From: Mycobacterium sp.
GTDB lineage: Bacteria > Actinomycetota > Actinomycetes > Mycobacteriales > Mycobacteriaceae
Reading direction: 5' to 3'
NCBI GenBank assembly: GCA_031292665.1
Contig: JARLGR010000183.1
Coordinates: 1-50,784, forward strand
Length of the DNA stretch: 50,784 nt
The position numbers and the translations under genes are program-made. The notes under the pieces were generated by a model. That model had not been told where the DNA came from and did no database searches. It was given only the letters and a program-made list of their open reading frames with translations. Below are positions 1 through 9,932 of this stretch, piece by piece (the first letter of the stretch is position 1; each line of letters starts with the position of its first letter).

Positions 1-544
1 GCCGCGCACAGGATGCATTTGGTGGTGTCGTCGTAGCGGGCGCGGTCGGTCGGGCTCTGAATGCGTTCCCGCGTCGGCGGATTCCCCGTGGTGACCAGGT
101 ACGGCTTCACCGCCCGGTAGGCGTCGAAGAACGGCTCCATGTTGACGATCAGGTCCTTCTCCACCGGCAGCCCGCGGATCGGTTCGACCGCAACGGTGAG
201 CTGCTTGCCGGGCTTGTCGGGCAGCAGGTCGCGCATCAACACCTTGCACGCCAGCCGGTTCACGCCGTTGATCCGCATGGCGTCCGAGCCGCACACCCCG
301 TGCGCGCAGGACCGCCGGAACGTCAGAGTGCCGTCCAGGTAGCTCTTGATGTAGATCAGCAGGTTGAGCAACCGGTCGCTGGGCAGGCAGGGCACCCGAA
401 AGCTCTGCCAGCCGCCGTTTTTCGCGAAGGCATCGGGGTCGTCTGGGTTGAACCGGGCGATCTTCACCGTCACCATCACCGCGCCCTCGGGAACGGGCGG
501 CAAGGGTGGTTCCAGCGCAGTGTCGACCTCTGAATCGACGGCCA

Positions 545-545
<1 letters not shown>
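1..545 (-). CDS. sdhB: Succinate dehydrogenase iron-sulfur subunit (3' end cut by window)
   Basis: Electron-transfer subunit of succinate dehydrogenase (complex II), passing electrons from the SdhA flavin to the membrane quinone site. About 181 N-terminal residues are in the window; the rest lies beyond base 1. The [2Fe-2S] cluster motif is visible as RRSCAHGVCGSD (Cys80, Cys85) with Cys100 in NRLAC; the Asp after CGS is normal in bacterial SdhB. The last residues seen, CILCA, begin the [4Fe-4S] cysteine set. The ATG overlaps the sdhA stop by one base (TGATG), so the two subunits are translationally coupled in an sdhC-D-A-B operon. This subunit is quite certain; only the C-terminus is unseen. 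Confidence 0.96.
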
Positions 546-2299
<1,754 letters not shown>

Positions 2300-2317
2300 C
2301 CGGGTCGCCTCCCTGAA

Positions 2318-2785
2318 TCAGGAAATGTTCGGGTCGAAGGTCATGATCACGTAGGTACCCAGCATCAGCGTGAACAGCATGGACACCGCCAGCAGCGAGT
2401 TCAGCCAGAACCGGGTGGTGTCCTTGCGGCTGTAGTCGTCGATGATGACGCGCAGGCCGTTGCCACCGTGCAGCTGCGCCAGCCACAACAGCAGCAGATC
2501 CCACGTCTGCCAGAACGGCGACGCCCAGCGCTGCGCCACGAAGTTGAAGTCGATGCGGTAGACGCCGTTGTCCCACATCAGCGTGATGAAGACGTGCCCG
2601 ATCACGAGCGCTACCAGCACCACCCCGGAGAACCGCATGAACAGCCAGGCGAACTTCTCGAAGTTGGGGATACCGGCGCGCCGCCGCGGGGAGCGCGGAT
2701 TGTCCAGGCTGGCCGGGCGGTCGTAGAGGCGCTGCTTGACCGGCGCTGCCCGGCCCCGCCCGAGCTGCAGGTCCGGGGTGCTCAT
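2318..2785 (-). CDS. sdhD: Succinate dehydrogenase membrane anchor subunit D
   Basis: One of two membrane anchors that hold SdhAB at the membrane and form the quinone (and possibly haem) site. From the ATG at 2785 it is 155 residues, beginning MSTPDLQLGRG. A basic N-terminal tail of about 50 residues precedes three hydrophobic segments (WLFMRFSGVVLVALVIGHVF, a WDLLLLWLAQLHGG region, and SLLAVSMLFTLMLGTYVIM). The start was chosen because ATG overlaps the sdhC stop (ATGA) and a longer reading frame upstream only runs back through sdhC in another frame. Histidines in GHVFITLMW and LAQLHGGNGLR fit the family. Confidence 0.93.
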   Translation of the reverse strand: MSTPDLQLGRGRAAPVKQRLYDRPASLDNPRSPRRRAGIPNFEKFAWLFMRFSGVVLVALVIGHVFITLMWDNGVYRIDFNFVAQRWASPFWQTWDLLLLWLAQLHGGNGLRVIIDDYSRKDTTRFWLNSLLAVSMLFTLMLGTYVIMTFDPNIS

Positions 2786-3222
2786 CGCAGGTGCTCCATC
2801 AGGTGAATGCCCAGCACGACCCCGGACGGGACAATCAGCAGCAAAAAGACGACAGCGACGATCCACAGCATCTGCCGCTGGTAGCGGGTTCCCTCCGACC
2901 AGAAGTCGATGAGGATCACCCGGATCCCATTGAGCGCGTGGAAGAGTACGGCGGCGACAAGCCCGAATTCCATCAGGCCGACAATCGGGTTTTGATAGTC
3001 GCGGATCACCGCGTTGTAGGTCTGCGGGCTCGCCCGCAGCACAGCCTGGCCCAGGACGTGCACGAAGAGGAAGAAGAAGATCGTGGCACCGCTGATGCGA
3101 TGCAGGACCCACGACCACATCCCGGGATCGCCCCGATACAGGGTCCGCGGCGGCCGCCGCTTGCGCGCCGTCACCTTTGCCGGGTCCGCGGTTGCTGCCT
3201 GCGTACTCAACCCTGTCCTCAC
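2782..3222 (-). CDS. sdhC: Succinate dehydrogenase cytochrome b subunit C
   Basis: Membrane anchor with the cytochrome b556 signature. The family core RTLYRGDPGMWSWVLHRISG is followed by three membrane segments; conserved histidines occur in VLHRISG, FLFVHVLGQ and LFHALNGIR (haem and quinone site). The 146-residue form starts at GTG 3222; a TTG at 3210 would remove four residues, and the true start is uncertain because no clear ribosome site separates them. It is first in the sdhCDAB operon and diverges from cdd; the 150-bp gap between them must hold both promoters. Confidence 0.93.
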   Translation of the reverse strand: MRTGLSTQAATADPAKVTARKRRPPRTLYRGDPGMWSWVLHRISGATIFFFLFVHVLGQAVLRASPQTYNAVIRDYQNPIVGLMEFGLVAAVLFHALNGIRVILIDFWSEGTRYQRQMLWIVAVVFLLLIVPSGVVLGIHLMEHLR

Positions 3223-3373
3223 CGCCTTCGTTGGCCACCCAAGCCGGACAATTCAGCCTAACCCGGCCGGGCCGCTGCCTGCGCCGGACAGTCCGCCAGG
3301 CGGAGTGCCCGTCAGGGCTAGGGTGACCTACTGACACGGCCCATCCGGGCCCATCCAGTCAGCGGGGTTACGC

Positions 3374-3769
3374 ATGCCAGAAATTGAATGGGATACATTG
3401 CGGGACAAGGCAGTCCGGGCATCGTCGGGCGCCTATGCGCCGTACTCGCGATTCCGGGTGGGCGCGGCCGCGATGGTCGACGACGGCCGGGTGGTCACCG
3501 GGTGCAATGTGGAGAACGTCTCATATGGCCTTGGTCTCTGTGCCGAGTGCGGTGTGGTGTGCGCCCTGCACACCACGGGCGGTGGACGGCTGGTAGCCCT
3601 GGTGTGCGTGGACGCGCGCGGGTCGGTGCTGATGCCGTGCGGGCGGTGCCGCCAGGTGCTGCTGGAACACGGTGGGCCCGGACTGCTGATCGACCACCCG
3701 GCCGGGCCGCGCCGCCTTGACGAGCTGCTGCCCGACGCCTTCGGTCCCGACGACCTCGCCCGGGCATGA
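3374..3769 (+). CDS. cdd: Cytidine deaminase
   Basis: Zinc enzyme that deaminates cytidine and deoxycytidine to uridine and deoxyuridine in pyrimidine salvage. It has 131 residues, typical of the tetrameric class. The substrate loop YAPYSRFRVGAA is near residues 21-33. The catalytic zinc motif CAEC (Cys56, proton-shuttling Glu58 just after Ala57) is present, and PCGRCRQ supplies the other two zinc cysteines. Its stop overlaps the deoA ATG (ATGA), so the two are coupled. It is the first gene of cdd-deoA-add; cytidine deaminated here gives uridine-type nucleosides for the phosphorylase next door. Confidence 0.96.
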   Translation: MPEIEWDTLRDKAVRASSGAYAPYSRFRVGAAAMVDDGRVVTGCNVENVSYGLGLCAECGVVCALHTTGGGRLVALVCVDARGSVLMPCGRCRQVLLEHGGPGLLIDHPAGPRRLDELLPDAFGPDDLARA

Positions 3770-5049
3770 AGGTGTCGCTCGACGCGCCGACGGTGATCCG
3801 GACCAAGCGGGACGGGGGCCGGTTGTCCGACGCCGCCATCGACTGGGTCATCGAGGCCTATACCGACGGCCGGGTCGCCGAGGAGCAGATGGCCGCTCTG
3901 GCGATGGCCATCCTGTTTCGCGGCATGGACCGCGGCGAGATCGCCCGGTGGACCGCCGCGATGGTGGCTTCCGGCCGGCAAATGGACTTCAGCGACGTGC
4001 CGTTACCCACCGTGGACAAGCACTCCACCGGTGGCGTGGGAGACAAGATCACTCTGCCGCTGGTCGCCGTCGTCGCGGCCTGCGGCGCGGCGGTGCCGCA
4101 GGCGTCGGGCCGGGGCCTGGGGCACACCGGCGGCACCATCGACAAGCTGGAGTCCATCGCCGGGTTCACCGCGGAACTCACCACCGAGCGCGTGCGCGAG
4201 CAACTTCGCGACGTCGGCGCGGCCATCTTCGCCGCCGGCGAGCTGGCGCCCGCCGACGCCAAGCTGTACGCGCTGCGGGACATCACCGCCACCGTGGAGT
4301 CGCTGCCGCTGATCGCCAGCTCGGTGATGAGCAAGAAGCTGGCCGAGGGGGCGGGCGCGCTGGTGTTGGACGTGAAGGTCGGTTCCGGGGCGTTGATGAC
4401 CTCCGAGGCGCAGTGCCGCGAGCTGGCGCACACCATGGTCGAGTTGGGGGTGGCGCACGGGGTGCCCACCCATGCCTTGCTGACGGACATGAACCGCCCG
4501 CTGGGCGCGACCGTCGGCAATGCCCTCGAGGTCGCCGAGGCGCTGGAGGTGCTGGCGGGCGGCGGGCCGCCGGACGTGGTGGAGCTGACGTTGCGGCTGG
4601 CCACCGAGATGCTCGAGCTCGCCGGGGTCGCCGGCCGCGACCCCGCCGAGACGCTGCGCGACGGCACCGCGATGGACCGGTTCCGTCGGCTCATCGCGGC
4701 GCAGGGCGGTGACCTGTCGGTGCCGCTGCCGCTCGGTGCGCATGCCGAGACGGTGACCGCCGCCCGGGGCGGCACAATGGGCGATATCGACGCAATGGCA
4801 GTGGGGCTGGCGGCTTGGCGGCTGGGCGCGGGAAGACCCCGTCCGGGCGTTGCGGTGCAGTCGGGCGCCGGCGTCAGGATCCACCGCCGTCCCGGGGAGC
4901 CGGTCGCCGCGGGTGAGCCGCTGTTCACCCTGTACACCGACACACCGGAACGATTCGCCGCCGCGCTGGCCGAGCTGGGCGGCGGTTGGAGCGTCGGCGA
5001 TACACCACCGGTTTCCCGGCCGCTCATCATCGATCGGATCGCCGAGTGA
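3766..5049 (+). CDS. deoA: Thymidine phosphorylase
   Basis: Phosphorolyses thymidine and deoxyuridine to the base and deoxyribose 1-phosphate. It is 427 residues, the normal bacterial length. The phosphate- and substrate-binding signature KHSTGGVGDKITLP runs from about Lys85, followed by the glycine-rich SGRGLGHTGGTIDKLES; ITATVESLPLIASSVMSKK matches the conserved middle region, and a C-terminal domain (about 345-427) is complete. The gene overlaps cdd by four bases and is 20 bases before add. It belongs to the nucleoside catabolism cluster with upp, pmmB and deoD further along the window. Confidence 0.96.
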   Translation: MKVSLDAPTVIRTKRDGGRLSDAAIDWVIEAYTDGRVAEEQMAALAMAILFRGMDRGEIARWTAAMVASGRQMDFSDVPLPTVDKHSTGGVGDKITLPLVAVVAACGAAVPQASGRGLGHTGGTIDKLESIAGFTAELTTERVREQLRDVGAAIFAAGELAPADAKLYALRDITATVESLPLIASSVMSKKLAEGAGALVLDVKVGSGALMTSEAQCRELAHTMVELGVAHGVPTHALLTDMNRPLGATVGNALEVAEALEVLAGGGPPDVVELTLRLATEMLELAGVAGRDPAETLRDGTAMDRFRRLIAAQGGDLSVPLPLGAHAETVTAARGGTMGDIDAMAVGLAAWRLGAGRPRPGVAVQSGAGVRIHRRPGEPVAAGEPLFTLYTDTPERFAAALAELGGGWSVGDTPPVSRPLIIDRIAE

Positions 5050-5069
5050 CGACGGGGCCGAATTAAGCG

Positions 5070-6155
5070 ATGAAGCTGGATTTGAAGCAGATCACCAAGG
5101 CGCCCAAGGCCCTGCTGCACGATCACCTCGACGGCGGGCTGCGCCCGTCGACCGTGATCGACATCGCCGGCGAGACGGGCTACGACGAGCTGCCCGCCAC
5201 CGACGTCGACGAGCTCGCGACGTGGTTTCGCACCCAGTCGCACAGCGGCTCCCTGGAGCGCTACCTCGAGCCGTTCTCGCACACCGTGGCCGTGATGCAG
5301 ACTGCCGACTCCCTGCACCGCGTGGCCTATGAGTGCGTGGAAGACCTGGCCGCCGATTCGGTGGTCTACGCCGAGATCCGTTTCGCTCCCGAGTTGCACA
5401 TCGACCGCGGGCTGTACTTCGACGAGATCGTCGACGCCGTGCTGTCCGGTTTCGCCGACGGCGAGAAGGCCTGCGCCGCAGCCGGACGTCCGATCGTGGT
5501 CCGGCTGTTGGTGACCGCCATGCGGCACGCGGCGGTGTCGCGGGAAATCGCCGAGCTGGCGGTCCGGTGGCGGGACAAGGGTGTGGTCGGCTTCGACATC
5601 GCGGGCGCCGAAGCCGGCAATCCGCCCACGCGACATCTCGATGCGTTCGAATACATGCGAGACAACAACGCGCGCTTCACCATTCATGCGGGTGAGGCGT
5701 TCGGGCTGCCCTCTATCCACGAGGCGATCGCGTTCTGCGGCGCCGATCGGCTGGGCCACGGGGTGCGTATCGTCGAAGACATCGACGTCTTGAAAGACGG
5801 GCACGTCCGGCTGGGCCGGCTGGCATCGATCCTGCGGGACAAGCGAATTCCGCTGGAGCTATGCCCCAGCTCCAACGTGCAGACCGGCGCTGTCAGGAGC
5901 ATCGCCGACCACCCGTTCGATCTGCTGGCCCGGACGCGGTTCCGGGTGACCGTCAACACCGACAACCGGCTGATGAGCGATACGTCGATGAGCCTGGAGA
6001 TGTCCCGACTGGTGGAAGCGTTCGGCTACGGGTGGAGCGACCTCGAGCGGTTCACGATCAACGCCATGAAGTCGGCGTTCATCCCGTTCGACCAGCGGCT
6101 CGCGATCATCGACGAGGTGATCAAGCCGCGGTACGCGGTGTTGATCAGCGGCTGA
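5070..6155 (+). CDS. add: Adenosine deaminase
   Basis: Zinc TIM-barrel enzyme converting adenosine and deoxyadenosine to inosine and deoxyinosine, feeding purine nucleoside phosphorylase (deoD at 15582). The protein has 361 residues. The first zinc ligands are in [12 protein letters not shown] (His17, His19), the catalytic pair is in TIHAGEAFG, the zinc histidine in DRLGHGVRI, the [11 protein letters not shown] strand is intact and VTVNTDNR carries the final aspartate. It is the last gene of cdd-deoA-add, and a perfect stem starts directly after its stop codon. Confidence 0.96.
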   Translation: MKLDLKQITKAPKALLHDHLDGGLRPSTVIDIAGETGYDELPATDVDELATWFRTQSHSGSLERYLEPFSHTVAVMQTADSLHRVAYECVEDLAADSVVYAEIRFAPELHIDRGLYFDEIVDAVLSGFADGEKACAAAGRPIVVRLLVTAMRHAAVSREIAELAVRWRDKGVVGFDIAGAEAGNPPTRHLDAFEYMRDNNARFTIHAGEAFGLPSIHEAIAFCGADRLGHGVRIVEDIDVLKDGHVRLGRLASILRDKRIPLELCPSSNVQTGAVRSIADHPFDLLARTRFRVTVNTDNRLMSDTSMSLEMSRLVEAFGYGWSDLERFTINAMKSAFIPFDQRLAIIDEVIKPRYAVLISG

Positions 6156-6187
6156 CGCCGCTCGCCCTGAACATCGGGCGAGCGGCG
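6156..6187. terminator. Perfect 12-bp stem-loop after add
   Basis: CGCCGCTCGCCC (6156-6167) and GGGCGAGCGGCG (6176-6187) are perfect reverse complements around an 8-base loop. The stem begins on the base after the add stop and lies between convergent add and the 6208-6492 gene. No U-tract follows, as is common for mycobacterial terminators, so it is best read as a bidirectional terminator or mRNA end-protecting hairpin. Function is inferred from position. Confidence 0.75.
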
Positions 6188-6207
6188 AAAGCCGTTGGGC
6201 TGGCAGG

Positions 6208-6492
6208 CTACCGGGGCAGCCTGGTGCCGGTGCGGCGACCCGTCACGGATTCGTAGATCGCGATGAGCACGACGGCGGCGGCGACCCCGACGAAGAACGG
6301 AATCCAGGCGATCCCACCGTTGGCGTTGTGGTATCCGAACTGGCTCGCCACCGCGGAACCGATCAGGCCGCCCACGGCGCCGCAGACGACAGTCATCACC
6401 ATGCCGATGTTCTGCTTGCCCGGCATCACGAGACGCGCCACCACACCGATGACCGCACCCACGATGATGGCGAGGATTATCGACCCGATCAT
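6208..6492 (-). CDS. GlsB/YeaQ/YmgE-type small membrane protein
   Basis: A 94-residue, almost wholly hydrophobic protein with three predicted membrane segments: MIGSIILAIIVGAVIGVVAR, then a glycine-rich IGMVMTVVCGAVGGLIGSAV, then WIPFFVGVAAAVVLIAIYE. The glycine pattern and the PGKQ loop after the first segment match the transglycosylase-associated (GlsB/YeaQ/YmgE) family, small stress-associated membrane proteins whose biochemical role is not settled. A short basic tail (GRRTGTRLPR) is cytoplasmic by the positive-inside rule. It is convergent with add. It probably belongs with the accessory insert at 6208-10916 rather than with the salvage operon. Confidence 0.8.
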   Translation of the reverse strand: MIGSIILAIIVGAVIGVVARLVMPGKQNIGMVMTVVCGAVGGLIGSAVASQFGYHNANGGIAWIPFFVGVAAAVVLIAIYESVTGRRTGTRLPR

Positions 6493-6573
6493 TTCAGCTC
6501 CTGTTCGTCGCGGCGCCCGGGGTAGGCGCCATCCTGGACCGGAGTTCCCCGATTTGACCGCCGCATAACGTAG

Positions 6574-6924
6574 CTACCGCGGAATTGATAAAATCACCAA
6601 TGCCCCCGCCGCGGCCGCGGTGATGACGGCAGGTGCCAGGGCGCGGGCATCGTCACCCGCTCTGACGTGATATGTGACCGCGCCAACCATCAGCGCGACA
6701 ACGGCCGCCGCCGTCACCAACGTCAATGGGTGCCAGGCGATTCCAATGAGCAATCCGGCGGTGGCGGCGAGTTCGGCCAGGCCTATCAAGCGGCTCAGCC
6801 CGGTGCTGTAGCCCAGGTGACGGCTGTTCTTCTGTGCGGTCGAGGTGTTGAGGACCTTCATCGAACCGGTGGCGGCCATCAGAAGAGCCAGCAGGACAGA
6901 GAGGATAGTCGCGGCGAGATGCAT
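6574..6924 (-). CDS. DoxX-like small membrane protein
   Basis: A 116-residue protein with four hydrophobic segments, resembling DoxX/DoxX-like proteins: an N-terminal segment ending in TGSMKVLN, the conserved GLSRLIGLAELAATAGLLIG, then LVTAAAVVALMVGAVTYHVRAGD and a C-terminal segment. The E in the second segment and the YHVRAGD loop are typical. Some mycobacterial DoxX proteins work with redox partners, but no such partner is visible here. It is 62 bases downstream of the P450 on the same strand and may be co-transcribed with it. Confidence 0.75.
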   Translation of the reverse strand: MHLAATILSVLLALLMAATGSMKVLNTSTAQKNSRHLGYSTGLSRLIGLAELAATAGLLIGIAWHPLTLVTAAAVVALMVGAVTYHVRAGDDARALAPAVITAAAAGALVILSIPR

Positions 6925-6986
6925 GCTCTACTCCTAGATGACGGTGTGAGAGGGATGTGGGGGGGTGAAAGGCCCGGTCTCGGTGG

Positions 6987-8174
6987 TCAACTCGGCCCCG
7001 CGAAACTGGCGCGCAGCGATGCGAAACCTTGCAGCGTGTTGCTGAGCATCCGGACCGGTTGGCCGACCTCGATGCGCTCTACATTGGGGATCATCGCCCG
7101 CAGCAACGCGTGCATCTCCAGCTTGGACAGGTGCATGCCGACGCAGGCGTGGGCGCCGAATCCCCATCCCAGGTTTCCCCCCGTGCGGTGCAACGAGAAG
7201 ACTTCCGGTTGCGCGAACTGGGTTTCGTCCATGTTGGCCGACGCGTAAAGCAGCACCACGCGTTGACCCTTGCGCAGCACGGCACCCTCGATCTCGGTGT
7301 CCTGTTTCAGCCTTCGGGTGAAGCCCCGCACCGGCGAGCCGAGCCGGACCGCTTCGGACGCCGCGGCCGGAACAAGGTCGGGATTGCGCCGAAGTTCCTG
7401 CCACACGTCAGGGTTGGTGCCCAGGCTCCACAGCAGCTGCGCTGATGCCAAGATCGTGGTGTCCAGGCTGGGGCTGACGAAATCGATGACCATGGCCTTG
7501 GCTTCCTGCGGGCTCAAGGCGCCGTCGCGCCCGGCCGCCAGGATCGACTCCGCCCATCCGCCGGGTTTGACGCTCTCGGGGCGAAGCGTTCGCGCGTAGC
7601 GCCAGAACCCGAGTCCCGCCGGGAATGCGACCGCGGTCCGGCGGTTGCTCGGGCCCAGCACGTCGAATGCGGCGCGGGCGTACTTGAGCATCTTCTTGTG
7701 GTCGATGTCGACCCCGACGAGATCGGCAACCACCCGGACCGGAAGGTGCGCGGCGAACTCGGAGACTCCCTCGAATTGATGCTGTTGGCAGAGTTCTTCA
7801 ATCAGTAGGCCCGCTTCCGCGCCCAGCGCCGGTTCGACGGCGCTCAGCGCCTTGGCGGACAGCGATTGCAAGAGCAGGCGGCGCCGTTTGACGTGGGTGT
7901 CGCCGTCGCTCATGAGGGTGATACCCGCCGTGAGCGCGTTGGTGAGGGGATTGGCGGCAACCCCGCTGCCGCTGCTGAATGTGTCGTCGTCGGCAAGCGC
8001 CTGGCGGACATCGCGGTAGCGGCCCATGGCCCACAGTCGGTTCTTGGGCAGCCAGACGGCGGCGCCGGCGTCGCGGATCCGGCGGTAGGTCTCCGCCGGC
8101 GTCAGCAGGGTGTCGTTGCCGTACAGGTCGACCGACAGCGTGGGAACGCGCGCCGCTGCAGTCCGACTCGACAC
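6987..8174 (-). CDS. Cytochrome P450
   Basis: Haem monooxygenase of the soluble bacterial type, 395 residues. The haem ligand loop GWGFGAHACVGMHL has its cysteine at about residue 344; the ExxR motif is in ASEAVRLG, followed by the K-helix partner region PVRGFTRRL. The I helix reads IDFVSPSLDTTILASAQLLW, so the acid-alcohol pair is Asp-Thr (SLDTT). Start GTG at 8174. It is divergent from a TetR regulator, with an operator-like palindrome in the 74-bp gap, so repression by that regulator is likely. No ferredoxin gene is adjacent. The substrate is unknown and cannot be read from sequence alone. Confidence 0.93.
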   Translation of the reverse strand: MSSRTAAARVPTLSVDLYGNDTLLTPAETYRRIRDAGAAVWLPKNRLWAMGRYRDVRQALADDDTFSSGSGVAANPLTNALTAGITLMSDGDTHVKRRRLLLQSLSAKALSAVEPALGAEAGLLIEELCQQHQFEGVSEFAAHLPVRVVADLVGVDIDHKKMLKYARAAFDVLGPSNRRTAVAFPAGLGFWRYARTLRPESVKPGGWAESILAAGRDGALSPQEAKAMVIDFVSPSLDTTILASAQLLWSLGTNPDVWQELRRNPDLVPAAASEAVRLGSPVRGFTRRLKQDTEIEGAVLRKGQRVVLLYASANMDETQFAQPEVFSLHRTGGNLGWGFGAHACVGMHLSKLEMHALLRAMIPNVERIEVGQPVRMLSNTLQGFASLRASFAGPS

Positions 8175-8176
8175 GT

Positions 8177-8206
8177 CTAAAATTGAACACTACTGTTTAA
8201 TTTAAG
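8177..8206. promoter_or_regulatory. Operator-like palindrome between P450 and tetR
   Basis: AAATTGAAC (8180-8188), six spacer bases and GTTTAATTT (8195-8203) form a 9-bp inverted repeat with one mismatch; two further bases pair outside it (8177-8178 with 8205-8206). It overlaps the P450 promoter side and sits just upstream of a TATGGT -10-like hexamer (8211-8216) for tetR. It is strikingly AT-rich in this GC-rich DNA. Placement and size fit a TetR dimer site controlling both divergent genes; binding is inferred. Confidence 0.7.
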
Positions 8207-8248
8207 TCAATATGGTATGGAGGGGTCACTCCACGTCCAAGGAGCTAT

Positions 8249-8857
8249 GTGAGCGCCATCGATGAACGAGTCACGGCCGCGGCGATGCGCGTGTTCGCCG
8301 AACGCGGCTGCGCCGAGGTGACAATGAGCGAGCTGGCGGCCGAGGCGCAGGTCGCTCGAGGCACCCTGTACCGCAACATCGACTCCGTCGAGGGGCTCTA
8401 TGCCCGCGTCGTCGACAACGTCGCCAGTACTCTGCACGCGCGCGTCGCCGCCGCCCTGGACGACGTCGGCGCAAGTGACGCCCCGCTGCGGCTGGCAACG
8501 GGCGTGCGACTCGTCGTGCGACTCGCCCATGACAACCCCTCGATCGGCCGCTTCCTGGTGCGGTTCGGACTCACCGAAGAAGCGCTGCGCGCGTTGCTCG
8601 TCGGACCACCCATGCGCGACATCGAGCAGGGCCTTTCCACGGGGCGCTACGACATCGCCCCCCACCTGAAGGTTGCCGTCGCATCGCTGGTCAGCGGGGC
8701 CACCGTCAGCGCGATGCAGTTGGTTCTCGACGGCCACCAGGGCTGGCGCGACGCGGGCTCGACCACCGCCGAGCTGGTGCTGCGCGCCCTCGGGATCGCT
8801 CCCGAGGAAGCCCGCTCGCTTGCCGTCGCAGCCCTGCCGCCACTCGCACTGGACTGA
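8249..8857 (+). CDS. TetR-family transcriptional regulator
   Basis: A 202-residue repressor-type protein. The N-terminal helix-turn-helix spans about residues 5-50 (AAMRVFAERGCAEVTMSELA, then AEAQVARGTLYRNIDSVEGL), with the family's G-TLYR recognition helix. The C-terminal helical domain, about 60-200, should bind an effector but has no recognisable ligand signature. The GTG start at 8249 follows an AAGGAG ribosome site at 8239-8244. It is divergent from the P450 and probably represses it and itself through the palindrome at 8177-8206; the effector may be the P450 substrate. Confidence 0.9.
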   Translation: MSAIDERVTAAAMRVFAERGCAEVTMSELAAEAQVARGTLYRNIDSVEGLYARVVDNVASTLHARVAAALDDVGASDAPLRLATGVRLVVRLAHDNPSIGRFLVRFGLTEEALRALLVGPPMRDIEQGLSTGRYDIAPHLKVAVASLVSGATVSAMQLVLDGHQGWRDAGSTTAELVLRALGIAPEEARSLAVAALPPLALD

Positions 8858-8920
8858 CCGTCCGTCGAGGCCGGACGCCATCAACTTGACGGCGAGCGAT
8901 CCGGCCATCACCGTGGTGAG

Positions 8921-9928
8921 GTGAAATTGCCGCTGCTGGGCCCCGTCTCACTCACCGGCTTCCAGCACGCCTGGTTCTTCGTGTTCCTGCTCGCCGTGCT
9001 GCTGGTGGTGGGGATCTACGTCGCGCTGCAGTTCGCCCGCCGCCGCAAAGTGCTGCGTTTCGCCAACATGGAGGTGCTGGAGCGCGTCGCCCCGGCCCGG
9101 CCCAGCGGCTGGCGCCACGTGCCGACGATCCTGCTCGCCGCGTCGTTGGTGCTGCTGACCACCGCGATGGCCGGTCCGACGTCCGACGTCCGCATCCCGC
9201 TCAACCGGGCGGTCGTCATGTTGGTCATCGACATCTCGGAGTCCATGGCGTCCAACGATGTGCCGCCCACCCGGCTGGCCGCGGCGCAGGAGGCCGGCAA
9301 GCAGTTCGCCAGCGAACTGACACCGGCCATCAACCTGGGTCTGGTGGAGTTCGCGGCCAACGCCACGCTGCTCGTCCCCCCGACGACGAACCGCGAGGCC
9401 GTCAAAAAGGCGATCGACGGCCTGCAGCCGGCGCCCAAAACCGCGACCGGGGAAGGCATTTTCACGGCGATGCAGGCGATCGCGACGGTCGGCTCGGTGA
9501 TGGGCGGCGGCGACGGTCCGCCACCCGCGCGCATCGTGCTGGAGTCCGACGGCGCCGAGAACGTGCCACTGGACCCCAACGCCCCGCAGGGGGCCTTCAC
9601 CGCGGCCCGGGCCGCCAAAGCCCAAGGGATCCAGATCTCGACGATCTCGTTCGGCACGCCCTACGGCACCGTGGACTACGAGGGCGCCACGATTCCGGTT
9701 CCGGTCGACGATCAAACGCTGCAGAAAATCTGCGAGATCACCGACGGCCAGGCGTTCCACGCCGACAGCCTCGAGTCGCTCAAAGAGGTGTACACGACCC
9801 TGCAGCACCAGATCGGCTACGAAACCGTGAAGGGCGACGCCAGCCTCGCGTGGATGCTGCTTGGTGCGTTCGTCCTGGCCGGCGCCGTCCTGGCGGGTCT
9901 GCTCCTCAACCGCAGGTTGCCTTCCTGA
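8921..9928 (+). CDS. Membrane-anchored von Willebrand factor A protein (Rv1481-like), copy 1
   Basis: 335 residues in the BatA/UPF0353 pattern: an N-terminal segment ([20 protein letters not shown]), a second at [20 protein letters not shown], a VWA domain from about 90 to 295, and a C-terminal segment ending in NRRLPS. The metal-ion site is intact: DISESM (DxSxS), a Thr in the TATGEGIF loop, and ESDGAEN. Family members usually sit beside a MoxR AAA ATPase and a DUF58 protein, as for Rv1479-1481 of M. tuberculosis; no such partner is here. It is convergent with a second copy, four bases apart. Role in envelope or protein-complex maturation is inferred from the family. Confidence 0.88.
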   Translation: MKLPLLGPVSLTGFQHAWFFVFLLAVLLVVGIYVALQFARRRKVLRFANMEVLERVAPARPSGWRHVPTILLAASLVLLTTAMAGPTSDVRIPLNRAVVMLVIDISESMASNDVPPTRLAAAQEAGKQFASELTPAINLGLVEFAANATLLVPPTTNREAVKKAIDGLQPAPKTATGEGIFTAMQAIATVGSVMGGGDGPPPARIVLESDGAENVPLDPNAPQGAFTAARAAKAQGIQISTISFGTPYGTVDYEGATIPVPVDDQTLQKICEITDGQAFHADSLESLKEVYTTLQHQIGYETVKGDASLAWMLLGAFVLAGAVLAGLLLNRRLPS

Positions 9929-9932
9929 GCGG

